From Erysipelotrichaceae bacterium (GTDB taxonomy: Bacteria; Bacillota_I; Bacilli_A; Erysipelotrichales; Erysipelotrichaceae): a stretch of 10,542 nt of DNA. Each line of letters opens with the position of its first letter. Positions within the stretch are counted from its first letter, which is position 1. Positions 1 through 6,942 of this stretch are shown in pieces. Location of the stretch: assembly GCA_003446295.1 (NCBI GenBank), contig DMBB01000009.1, positions 1-10,542 of the forward strand. The letters are read 5' to 3'. The position numbers were made by a program, and so were the translations under genes. The notes below the pieces were generated by a model. The model did not search any database and had not been told where the DNA came from. It worked only from the letters and a program-made list of their open reading frames with translations.

Positions 1-818
1 ATCGTATGCTTCAGCATTTCATCATGCATATAGTAGTATCTGTGATAACCGCAGGGGATCAGCTGGATCTGTCTCAGATGATCTTCCAGGAACTTGCACT
101 GGAAAATATTTGCAGGTGTACCATCATCAACAGTCGGATCATACATGTTGCTGATGATCTTGTCTGTCAGATCATTTCCTTTGGCATCTGTAACTTTATG
201 CCAGTGGAAGTGATTCAGACCGGCAAACTGATGAATGCATTCACGCTCTGTCAGTCCGAACTGAGGAGGTTCCTTCATCAGTGCTCCGACAGGAACGTTG
301 CAGAGACCGACAGTCTTCTTCCAGCCGCCCCATTTGATCGCTGCTTCCGTAACCATTCCGGACGGGTTTGTGAAGTTGATCAGCCAGGCATCAGGGCAGA
401 GCTCTTTCATGTCTTCAATGATGCCCAGGATCACAGGGATCGTTCTGAATGCTTTGAACATACCGCCTGCTCCGTTTGTTTCCTGGCCGAGCATGCCGTA
501 GGACAGAGGGATCCTCTCATCCTTGATTCGTGCATTCAGCAGACCGACACGGAACTGTGTTGTAACAAAGTCTGCGCCGGGAAGTGCTTCTCTTCTGTCG
601 AGTGTCAGATGAACTTTAACGCCGTACGGTGTCGCATCCCACATACGCTGTGCCATTGCGCCGACGATCTCAAGCTTTTCTCTTCCGTCTTCAATGTCGC
701 AAAGCCAGATCTCTCTGATAGGAACCTGATCATATCTTTTGATAAAGCCTTCCATCAGTTCCGGTGTGTAGCTGCTGCCGCCGCCGATCGTTACGATTTT
801 GATAGGTTTCTTGTCCAT
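1..818 (-). CDS. 6-phospho-glucosidase, glycoside hydrolase family 4 (partial, C-terminus beyond window)
   Basis: NAD+- and metal-dependent glycosidase of the LicH/CelF/BglT type, hydrolysing phosphorylated beta-glucosides (such as 6-phospho-cellobiose) in the cytoplasm after PTS uptake. Seen in the 272 residues present: a Rossmann dinucleotide-binding start (TIGGGSSYTPE, residues 10-20); an acidic strand end CDIED at 40-44; QETNGAGG at 112-119; the family stretch LINFTNPSG at 146-154; GLCNVP with C173, and GLNHFHW with H203, matching the Cys/His metal ligands of the family; and a tyrosine-rich CGYHRYYY at 256-263 where the catalytic Tyr region lies. Family members are about 440 residues, so roughly 165 are missing off the window. 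The ATG at 818 has an AAGGAGGA site 5 nt upstream and lies 33 nt after the ATPase stop, so it is probably co-transcribed. Substrate anomer and sugar are inferred from overall similarity to LicH/CelF; an alpha-glucoside specificity is less likely. Confidence 0.93.
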   Translation of the reverse strand, partial: MDKKPIKIVTIGGGSSYTPELMEGFIKRYDQVPIREIWLCDIEDGREKLEIVGAMAQRMWDATPYGVKVHLTLDRREALPGADFVTTQFRVGLLNARIKDERIPLSYGMLGQETNGAGGMFKAFRTIPVILGIIEDMKELCPDAWLINFTNPSGMVTEAAIKWGGWKKTVGLCNVPVGALMKEPPQFGLTERECIHQFAGLNHFHWHKVTDAKGNDLTDKIISNMYDPTVDDGTPANIFQCKFLEDHLRQIQLIPCGYHRYYYMHDEMLKHT

Positions 819-851
819 TTGTTCCTCCTTTTTCCTTCTGAACTCAGTCTA

Positions 852-2333
852 TCATGATATGGTCGATTCAACTTCACTGAGGTGCAGTGCATCGATCCTT
901 TTAGCAAGTTCGTCCTGTTTGTTTTCAAACATCAGGCGTTTATTGTGCTCATAGTATTTCTCACAGCCGTGTTCAAATATGAACTGTGAAGTGATCGGAT
1001 TGATGGAAAGCTCTGTAACAAATATCAGCATTTCCTGTCCGCTGCCGAGTGTTTCCTCCAGGAACCGGAAGGCATTGTCAAGTTCTTCCAGGCACCTGAT
1101 CACCTTAGTGTTATAGGATGAAGCTTCATTCTTCAGAACGTCCCTGACTGTTTCCTTTTTCGGATCTGCTTCATAGGCATACAGCAGCTTCCGGTACACC
1201 ATCATGGTATCCAGCGCTGTATCCCGGTTGTCCCGTCCGTCTGTTTTCTGAGCCTGTTCCATGTATGCTTCTACCTGTTGTCTCAGCTGTGCTCCTGTAT
1301 CTTCCGCTCCGGATGTCATGCTCTTGAGGACTGCCTTCAAGGAAGCGCCTCTATGTACAACAGGTGAGATATCATCATTCAGCTGCGACAGCAGAAGTGA
1401 CAGCAATGAGAGACGTTCATCAAACTTCGCAGCAGATGCGCGGTCTTTGATCTCCTGTTCTGCCGTGCCGTCCAGGATCGCACCGATCTGATAATCAGAC
1501 TGATATTTCCTAAACAGCGCATAATAGTTTGCAAAATCCTTCGCGATCTTTTCATCCTGCAGATACTGTCCGAACAGGTCGATATCTGCTTCCAGACCGT
1601 TTATCTCATACAGCATGATCATCTGGCTCAGGTCATCCCAGCCTCTTGCCGTAACAAACTGCATGCCGTCCACAGATGAGGTGATGGAATAGAAATGATT
1701 CGGCTTGATCGTCAGGTATGAAAGTACCGACGGATGCACATGTGTCTCGACCGCGAATTCCTTCCATGCCTCGAAATCAGGTTCTACTTCGATCTTCTTC
1801 AGTCTGTCCAGCATGGCAACATCGAATTCCCTGACAGAACGGTTGTATGCAGGCGGATTGCCTGCCGTTACAACGATCCATCCGGCAGGGATCTGATGCC
1901 TTCCGAATGTCTTGTACTGCAGGAACTGCAGCATGCTTGGTGCCAGTGTCTCGGATACACAGTTGATCTCATCAAGGAACAGGATGCCGTCCTTTTTGCC
2001 GGTCCGTTTCATCTCATCATAGACTGACGCAATGATCTCGGACATCGTGTATTCAGAAACCTTGTACGCGGTACCTTCATATTCCTGGTCTGCGATGAAA
2101 GGAAGTCCAAGGGCACTCTGACGTGTATGGTGTGTCATGGAATAGGAAACAAATGCCAGATCCAGTTCCTTCGCGATCTGTTCCACGATCGCTGTTTTTC
2201 CGATTCCCGGAGCACCGATCAGAAACACCGGTCTCTGTTTGGACACGGGGATCCTGAACTCTCCGTACTCGTTTCTGGTGCAGTAGGCGATTACCGCATT
2301 CTTGATCTGTTTTTTTGCCTGCTTGATATCCAT
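852..2333 (-). CDS. MoxR-type AAA+ ATPase
   Basis: Cytoplasmic AAA+ ATPase of the MoxR group, whose members act as ring-shaped chaperone-like motors on partner proteins with von Willebrand A (vWA) domains. Visible motifs: Walker A GAPGIGKT at 40-47, Walker B ILFLDEIN at 117-124, sensor 1 TAGNP at 156-160, a likely arginine finger in LDRLKK (R177) and sensor 2 in TARGWDDL (R230). The region after about residue 240 to 493 is predicted alpha-helical and has no motif I recognise; it makes the protein longer than minimal MoxR proteins (about 310-350). The ATG at 2333 shares its A with the TGA stop of the upstream vWA gene (TGATG), and AAAGGAG lies just upstream, so translation is likely coupled and the two products made in fixed ratio. 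The fold is certain; the client and cellular role are not. Confidence 0.93.
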   Translation of the reverse strand: MDIKQAKKQIKNAVIAYCTRNEYGEFRIPVSKQRPVFLIGAPGIGKTAIVEQIAKELDLAFVSYSMTHHTRQSALGLPFIADQEYEGTAYKVSEYTMSEIIASVYDEMKRTGKKDGILFLDEINCVSETLAPSMLQFLQYKTFGRHQIPAGWIVVTAGNPPAYNRSVREFDVAMLDRLKKIEVEPDFEAWKEFAVETHVHPSVLSYLTIKPNHFYSITSSVDGMQFVTARGWDDLSQMIMLYEINGLEADIDLFGQYLQDEKIAKDFANYYALFRKYQSDYQIGAILDGTAEQEIKDRASAAKFDERLSLLSLLLSQLNDDISPVVHRGASLKAVLKSMTSGAEDTGAQLRQQVEAYMEQAQKTDGRDNRDTALDTMMVYRKLLYAYEADPKKETVRDVLKNEASSYNTKVIRCLEELDNAFRFLEETLGSGQEMLIFVTELSINPITSQFIFEHGCEKYYEHNKRLMFENKQDELAKRIDALHLSEVESTIS

Positions 2334-3754
2334 CAGAATTCTCCTTTGATCGTGTCTTCATCGATGTTGTATTTGATCGCCCATGGCGGTACTGTCACAT
2401 CTTTGTTTCCTTCCAGGAAAACAAATGCCGTACGGAAATCCGGCTGCTTCTTCGGATAGACGCCGTCTCCGTCCGTGAAATAGATCAGTCCGCCAAGTTC
2501 CGTGATCTCGTTGTTTCTTAGTTTGTCGCTGATATAGTCAAATACCGGTCTGAAATCCGTTCCGCCCAGACCGAGGACCTGAACATGCTCAATATAGTCT
2601 TCAAATTCAAATGCCGATGTGATCACCGCTTCATCCCGGATCTGCATGTCGCACTGTATGATGCGCACGCAATACCTGGAGAAGAACTGTTCTGTCTGAG
2701 AGAGAATGTTGTATGTCTTCTGCAGGAAGCCCTGGACCATATCACCCTGTACGGAGCCGGATGTGTCGATGGCAATGACCAGTTCTTTCAGTGCCCGGGT
2801 CTCCTTGTATTCCAGAGGTTCGATCAGCGGCAGATTCCCGTACAGTTTCAGTCCGTATGTGTAGAAGATGTAATCAAACTCATCATCATTGATCATCATC
2901 TTCTCGCCGATCACCATGAATTTCTGCAGGAACTGTTCGTAACTGTATTTTTCTTTATGCAGCTTTTCCAGAGACTGCACCAGTGTCTCGTATTTGTCAC
3001 CGTATTCTTTATGGAACGTTTCAAGGTCCAGTTCGATCTTTTCCGAGATCTCCTGCCAGTCCTTCATCGTATTCTTCATCTGCTCGATCAGTGCTTCTTC
3101 GTCGGACGCTTCCTTCTGCCCGTCAGCACTGCCGTCGTCATGCGAGGCTTTATCAAATCGGTTGTTGGTCGCTTTGGACGGGTTATCATGTGTCTCATCA
3201 CCGAACAGCTGTTCAGAAGAGCTTTCAACCTGTCTGATCTGGTGCCAGGATGTATGATCATCAAACTGAAATGCCTGTTTCAGAAGCTTCCGTTCATCAC
3301 CCGTCAGTTCGTCTTTCAGGTAGTGATAGATCTTCTGTGCTGTCAGCAGACCGACCGCCTCTCTGATCTTATCGATCTGTTTCTTCTGATCTATGTCTGT
3401 GTCCAGGCGCATACAGTCCAGATCAAACTCAAGAATCAGGTTTTCCACAGCAATATCACATGCAATATCCCAGCAGGACTGATCATATTGCCCGGCAAGG
3501 AACGGGTGCTGGAATATGCTGTGAAGGACCGTATGAAAATATCCCCTCGTCAGTTTGTTAGGGTCATTTTTGAATATCTTGATCACGGTGATCGGATTAT
3601 AGTGAAAAAACCTTCCGTCGCATTCAAAGGAAAATGTATCCGGAATAAATTCATAGCGGTCGATCGCGATGTCCATAAAGCGCAGATGCAGCGTCAGCCT
3701 GGAAATGATATTCCGGAAAATCTCTTCACTGATTTCGATCAGTTCACGGTCCAT
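2333..3754 (-). CDS. vWA-domain protein with degenerate metallopeptidase-like N-terminus (DUF2201-like)
   Basis: Predicted soluble two-domain protein, partner of the adjacent MoxR ATPase. The N-terminal part (about 1-170) resembles the putative metallopeptidase domain found before vWA-like domains. It has HTVLHSIFQHPF at 74-85 and WDIACDIAVE at 95-104, but the expected HExxH reads HTVLH, so the catalytic glutamate is absent. A polar, low-complexity linker (about 178-222, rich in S, D, K, E) and a helical segment (222-285) follow. The C-terminal vWA domain (about 322-473) keeps the MIDAS residues: DTSGS at 330-334, GGTD at 397-400 (T399) and TDGD at 427-430 (D428). No signal peptide or membrane segment is seen. 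The start at 3754 follows AGAGGA and lies 9 nt after the LRR gene stop. The vWA assignment is firm; metallopeptidase ancestry is an inference from motif spacing, and protease activity looks unlikely. Confidence 0.88.
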   Translation of the reverse strand: MDRELIEISEEIFRNIISRLTLHLRFMDIAIDRYEFIPDTFSFECDGRFFHYNPITVIKIFKNDPNKLTRGYFHTVLHSIFQHPFLAGQYDQSCWDIACDIAVENLILEFDLDCMRLDTDIDQKKQIDKIREAVGLLTAQKIYHYLKDELTGDERKLLKQAFQFDDHTSWHQIRQVESSSEQLFGDETHDNPSKATNNRFDKASHDDGSADGQKEASDEEALIEQMKNTMKDWQEISEKIELDLETFHKEYGDKYETLVQSLEKLHKEKYSYEQFLQKFMVIGEKMMINDDEFDYIFYTYGLKLYGNLPLIEPLEYKETRALKELVIAIDTSGSVQGDMVQGFLQKTYNILSQTEQFFSRYCVRIIQCDMQIRDEAVITSAFEFEDYIEHVQVLGLGGTDFRPVFDYISDKLRNNEITELGGLIYFTDGDGVYPKKQPDFRTAFVFLEGNKDVTVPPWAIKYNIDEDTIKGEF

Positions 3755-3763
3755 GAATTCCTC

Positions 3764-4831
3764 TCACAATAGTTTCAGAAGATCATCAAGCGTATTCGTC
3801 TGTTCCGCATCCGACAGTTCATCCATCAGGCGGATCCTAAGTTCACGGTCTTTGATTCGGGGAAAATACGGCTGTAATGTTTCTTTGGTGATCAGATGTT
3901 TCCTGACCCCTGTTTCAAGTGCGGTATTACGATGATTCGGGATCATGAATTCCAGGCATGCATCCATGTTCTCCCGAAGCATTTCATCATATGCGCTATG
4001 ATCCTGATGCAGATCATATGTTTCCAGATAGTTGACGAGCAGAACGATCACGGCAGTCGGTTTCCACTCATGAAACTGAACGTTTTCCAGATAGGAATCA
4101 AACAGCTGATAATTATCTTCATTCCTGCCGTTGTAATGCCTGTTTACGCCGAAGTTCCAGTTCATGTTCCAGTTTGTTTCAAACATGGAAGAATGAAGCT
4201 GCAGATCTGACATGATACTGACACTGATCCGGCCTCCGGTTTCAAACGCTCCTGTGCCGATGGCTCGGATATCTGAACCGATCACAAGCTTCCGCAGCGC
4301 ACCGCAGCTGAAAAATGCATGATCGCCGATCGTTTCCAGGGATGCGGGCAGGTCCAGCTTCTGCAGACCGATACAGTCATCAAAAGCATTGCCTTCCAGT
4401 GTTCTGACCGTTTCAGGAAGATGAAGTTCTTTCAGCGAATAACACTTTTCAAATGCCGATTTCCCGATCGTACGGCAGGCAGGAGGAAGGATCACTTCTT
4501 CAAGTGATACACAGTGATAAAACATCAGTCTGCTGACTGATGTCAGATATTGGGGAAGCACGACCTTTTTCAGCGAATTGCAGCGACAGAAAACACCCTG
4601 TCCCATATATCTGACTGAAGACGAAATTTCAATTTCTTCGAGACACCGGCACTCATAGAACGCATAATCGCCGATATCTGTTACATGATCCGGAATGATG
4701 ATTTTTTTAAGACTGCTGCAGTCTGAAAAAGCATAATCTTTGATCTCTGTGATCCCCTCCGGAATGACAACACACTCGTCATTACCGGTATATTTCTTCA
4801 ACTGATGATAAAAGACCTCAAAACTGCCCAC
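3764..4831 (-). CDS. Cytoplasmic leucine-rich repeat protein (LRR_5/BspA-type) with helical C-terminal domain
   Basis: Predicted binding protein built of about eight tandem 23-residue repeats (about residues 20-196) of the BspA/Treponema type, pattern IPxxVxxIGxxAFxxCxxLxxI. Examples start at VVIPEGITEI, IIIPDHVTDI, VILPPACRTI, LHLPETVRTL and LDLPASLETI. A linker with an odd Trp/Asn stretch (NWNMNWNFGVN, 220-230) leads into a mostly helical C-terminal domain (about 240-355) that I do not recognise. There is no signal peptide, sorting signal or membrane segment, unlike the surface BspA proteins, so it should stay in the cytoplasm. The start is a GTG at 4831, preceded by GGAGGA with a short 4-nt spacer. 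An overlapping ATG two bases upstream is in another frame that stops after 11 codons. It is the first gene of the LRR-vWA-MoxR operon, so a recognition or scaffold role for that pair is an inference. Confidence 0.88.
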   Translation of the reverse strand: MGSFEVFYHQLKKYTGNDECVVIPEGITEIKDYAFSDCSSLKKIIIPDHVTDIGDYAFYECRCLEEIEISSSVRYMGQGVFCRCNSLKKVVLPQYLTSVSRLMFYHCVSLEEVILPPACRTIGKSAFEKCYSLKELHLPETVRTLEGNAFDDCIGLQKLDLPASLETIGDHAFFSCGALRKLVIGSDIRAIGTGAFETGGRISVSIMSDLQLHSSMFETNWNMNWNFGVNRHYNGRNEDNYQLFDSYLENVQFHEWKPTAVIVLLVNYLETYDLHQDHSAYDEMLRENMDACLEFMIPNHRNTALETGVRKHLITKETLQPYFPRIKDRELRIRLMDELSDAEQTNTLDDLLKLL

Positions 4832-4850
4832 ATGTCCTCCGTATGTAATA

Positions 4851-4943
4851 TTATCTTATCTTGAATATTCTGGTTTTGCGAGCCATGGGATTCTCTTTGT
4901 CAAAATTATCTGTATTCAGTTGTACCGCCGGCTGCCCGTTTCA
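4851..4943 (-). other. Short open stretch, possible gene remnant or 11-codon leader peptide
   Basis: Between the terminator at 4984-5010 and the LRR gene, the minus strand has a 29-codon open stretch running from a TGA (4941-4943) to a TAA (4851-4853). Its C-terminal half reads FDKENPMARKTRIFKIR, which has the look of the basic tail of a real protein. An ATG at 4886-4884 would give an 11-residue basic peptide (MARKTRIFKIR) ending 10 nt before the Shine-Dalgarno sequence of the LRR gene. Its own ribosome binding site (AAAGAGAA) is weak. I cannot match it to a family, and it may be chance. Confidence 0.2.
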
Positions 4944-4983
4944 TATTTTTCACGTCATGCACGGACTTTACGCATCCATTCCG

Positions 4984-5010
4984 AAAAAAAGAGCATCCTG
5001 ACAATGCTCT
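4984..5010 (-). terminator. Rho-independent terminator of the FMN oxidoreductase gene
   Basis: On the minus strand a perfect 7-bp stem AGAGCAT/ATGCTCT with a 7-nt loop is followed directly by a run of Ts (the As at 4984-4989 on the plus strand). It begins 15 nt after the TAA of the FMN-dependent enzyme and should separate that gene from the LRR operon downstream on the same strand. Confidence 0.88.
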
Positions 5011-5025
5011 TATGTTATCGGATCA

Positions 5026-5943
5026 TTACGGAAGGATCAGTGCATCTTTGTTGATATGCTGCAGGTCCGGTGAACCGGTATTTGCCATCGCTCCCTTCAG
5101 CTGTGCACCCATCTCCAGGATCTTATTGGTCAGGCCGTCTTCACCGTCTTTGGCAAACGCAGCCATGAATGCACGTGCGCACAGAACACCATCCGCGCCA
5201 AGCGCTAGTGCCTTGAATACGTCATATCCGTTGTTGAATCCTCCGTCCACAAAAATCTGCAGCCTGTCACCCACTGCTGTACGTATCGCTGGAAGTATCT
5301 TCAGCGGCGGGACCGCGCATGGAAAGCGGTTATTATGACCTGAAATGACGATCCCGGCAGCACCTGCTTCTGCAGCGGCCAGTGCATCATGTACATTCAT
5401 AACACCTTTCAGGTAAAACGGCAGTGATGTTGACTGTACGATCTGCTTCAGTTCTGCAGCAGTTCTTGGCGCAAACGGCTTCTGCTGGCCGTCTTTTGTT
5501 CCATATACGGTCAGTCCGTGATCGATGTCTGAGGCAAATGCCAGTGCGCCTCCCTGCTCGTCGTGTCTGATCTCAGCAATGAATTCATCGAGGTCTGCCA
5601 GCGGTTTGATCACGCGCAGCCCGGGTATGCCTTCCGCCAGCATTGCATTCCAGGCATTGATATCATGATAATCTGTCCAGTATGCGCTTCCTGCTTCGCG
5701 GATCGCACGGGCATAATGAAGCTGTCCGTCCTCCATGATCTTTTTCTGTCCTCCGATCGGTCCTGCCATGATCGGTGACTGCAGTGTTCTGCCGCAGAAC
5801 GTAAAAGAGGTGTCTGCTTCCACTGAGTCAATAAACTGATACGCGATCGTAAGGGAATTCCTGTAATCATCAGAGATCGTATTGGAACTGACTGCCTCTT
5901 TAATGATTACCGGTCCTTTATTAACTGGTACAAATTGTTTCAT
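5026..5943 (-). CDS. FMN-dependent alpha-hydroxy-acid oxidase/dehydrogenase-like protein
   Basis: Predicted cytoplasmic TIM-barrel flavoenzyme of the lactate oxidase/glycolate oxidase superfamily, oxidising a 2-hydroxy acid with FMN. Seen: PIMAGPIGG at 57-65 (FMN-binding loop), FYLKGVMN with the barrel lysine at 179, GIVISGHNNR at 197-206 with the catalytic-type His203 and Arg206, IFVDGG at 230-235 and ADGVLCAR at 250-257 (phosphate binding). At 305 residues it is shorter than classical members (about 350-370), because the usual N-terminal helical segment is cut down. The usual HGGR after the catalytic His is HNNR. I chose the ATG at 5943 because AAGGAGG lies 6 nt upstream; an in-frame ATG at 5982 would place this site inside the gene. 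It is a single gene ending in a terminator and diverges from mscS. The fold and cofactor are likely; the substrate is unknown. Confidence 0.85.
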   Translation of the reverse strand: MKQFVPVNKGPVIIKEAVSSNTISDDYRNSLTIAYQFIDSVEADTSFTFCGRTLQSPIMAGPIGGQKKIMEDGQLHYARAIREAGSAYWTDYHDINAWNAMLAEGIPGLRVIKPLADLDEFIAEIRHDEQGGALAFASDIDHGLTVYGTKDGQQKPFAPRTAAELKQIVQSTSLPFYLKGVMNVHDALAAAEAGAAGIVISGHNNRFPCAVPPLKILPAIRTAVGDRLQIFVDGGFNNGYDVFKALALGADGVLCARAFMAAFAKDGEDGLTNKILEMGAQLKGAMANTGSPDLQHINKDALILP

Positions 5944-5992
5944 GATCAGCCTCCTTGATTTTCCTGTTTTAATATAGTCCATGACAGATCTC

Positions 5993-6006
5993 TCTTGGTA
6001 TCAAGA
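5993..6006. promoter_or_regulatory. Near-palindrome TCTTGGTATCAAGA, possible operator
   Basis: A 14-bp inverted repeat (arms TCTTG/CAAGA, 4-nt centre) lies 50 bases upstream of the FMN enzyme start and 80 upstream of mscS, in the divergent region. Read on the minus strand it contains TTGATA, which could be a -35 box, and TATATT at about 5971-5976 could be a -10 box, but the 22-nt spacing is too long for a standard promoter. It is a candidate regulator site only. Confidence 0.25.
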
Positions 6007-6050
6007 AAAGCTCAGCAATAAACGCAGTTTTTTATCTTCACTATGAAAAA

Positions 6051-6059
6051 TGCTAGAAT
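6051..6059 (+). promoter_or_regulatory. Extended -10 promoter for mscS
   Basis: TGCTAGAAT is a TGnTAnAAT-type extended -10 box, 27 bases before the start codon and 12 before the ribosome binding site. The matching -35 position (TTTATC at 6031-6036) is poor, as often tolerated with an extended -10. Confidence 0.5.
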
Positions 6060-6085
6060 ACTGGATATACGAGGAGTAAAAGATT

Positions 6086-6937
6086 ATGAGTATTGACTGG
6101 CAGAGAGTATTACAAGAAACGCTTGGAGACCTGACAAGCTTTGTCTCCAAACTGATATATATCATCATCATCCTTGCGGCTGCGCGCCTGATCCTGAATA
6201 TACTGTCACGCGGGACGAAATCAGCGATGGTAAGAGCAGAGAATATGGATGACAAGATGCGGGCAAAAGAGATCATCACGGCAATGACATTGCTGAGAAG
6301 TGCATGCAGGTACCTGATCTATTTCGCTGCGATATGCCTGATCATCAACCAGCTCGGATTCTCCTCGGCATTTTCCAATATCGTAACAGCAGCCGGTGTC
6401 GGTGCCCTTGTTGTATCGCTTGGTGCGCAGAGTATTATCGGAGACATTGTTGCCGGCGCATTTATTATGTTTGAGCATCAGTACGGTGTCGGTGACTTTG
6501 TAAAACTGAATGAGTATGAAGGAACTGTTACCTCGCTTGCACTGCGCTGTACATACCTGAAGAGATTTTCAGGCGAAAAGATCATCGTTCCCAACGGCAG
6601 TATCAAAACAGTCATCAACTATTCCACGGACTACAATATGGCATCCGTGGATGTACCGGTATCATATGAAGATGATATTGACAGGGTAACAGATATCCTC
6701 CGTGAGATCGCACAGGCATATGCGGATGAACACAGAGATGTATGTCTTGGTGATCCGACGGTCGCGTCAATCAATTCTTTTGATGACAGCAGTATGAAAG
6801 TCACCGTCATGCAGAAAACACTTCCCAGACAGTATTTCGGTGTCCAGCGTGACTTACGGACACTGTTCAAAAAGAGATTTGACCAGGAAGGCATCTCGAT
6901 CCCGTATCCTCAGATGGACGTTCATACAAAGTCCTGA
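6086..6937 (+). CDS. mscS: MscS-family small-conductance mechanosensitive channel
   Basis: Inner-membrane channel that opens on membrane tension and releases solutes during hypo-osmotic shock. At 283 residues it is close to the 286 of E. coli MscS, so it is the minimal three-helix form. Hydrophobic segments: TM1 at about 20-40, TM2 at about 73-90, and the pore helix TM3 at about 98-128, glycine/alanine rich with the conserved LGAQSIIGDIVAGAFIMFE run. The beta domain follows (GDFVKLNEYEGTV at 136-148, IIVPNG at 166-171), then the alpha/beta vestibule, ending in the typical GISIPYPQMDVH at 269-280. The start ATG has GAGGAG 9 nt upstream. It is transcribed alone from an extended -10 promoter and closed by a strong hairpin. 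Nothing in it looks damaged. Confidence 0.95.
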   Translation: MSIDWQRVLQETLGDLTSFVSKLIYIIIILAAARLILNILSRGTKSAMVRAENMDDKMRAKEIITAMTLLRSACRYLIYFAAICLIINQLGFSSAFSNIVTAAGVGALVVSLGAQSIIGDIVAGAFIMFEHQYGVGDFVKLNEYEGTVTSLALRCTYLKRFSGEKIIVPNGSIKTVINYSTDYNMASVDVPVSYEDDIDRVTDILREIAQAYADEHRDVCLGDPTVASINSFDDSSMKVTVMQKTLPRQYFGVQRDLRTLFKKRFDQEGISIPYPQMDVHTKS

Positions 6938-6942
6938 TAATT

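Noticed and set aside
6..857. 283-codon plus-strand open frame opposite the GH4 gene
   Set aside because: It is antisense to a clear GH4 glycosidase with conserved NAD, metal and active-site motifs. Its own translation is rich in Cys, His and Phe, resembles no family and lacks a sensible ribosome binding site.
2585..3772. 395-codon plus-strand open frame opposite the vWA gene
   Set aside because: It mirrors a gene with intact MIDAS motifs. The length reflects the codon choice of the real gene (few codons whose complement is a stop), and the translation is a low-quality run of Phe, Leu, Val and Gln.
4140..4831. Surface adhesin or BspA-type virulence protein
   Set aside because: The repeats are of the BspA type, but there is no signal peptide, anchor or sorting signal, and the gene is in an operon with cytoplasmic proteins.
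4898..4903. TTGACA as the -35 box of the LRR operon promoter
   Set aside because: At spacings of 15-19 nt the following hexamers (such as CGCAAA or GCAAAA) do not resemble a -10 box, so I did not call a promoter.
5944..5982. 13-codon upstream extension of the FMN enzyme
   Set aside because: The AAGGAGG ribosome binding site lies inside this extension, so translation should start at 5943.
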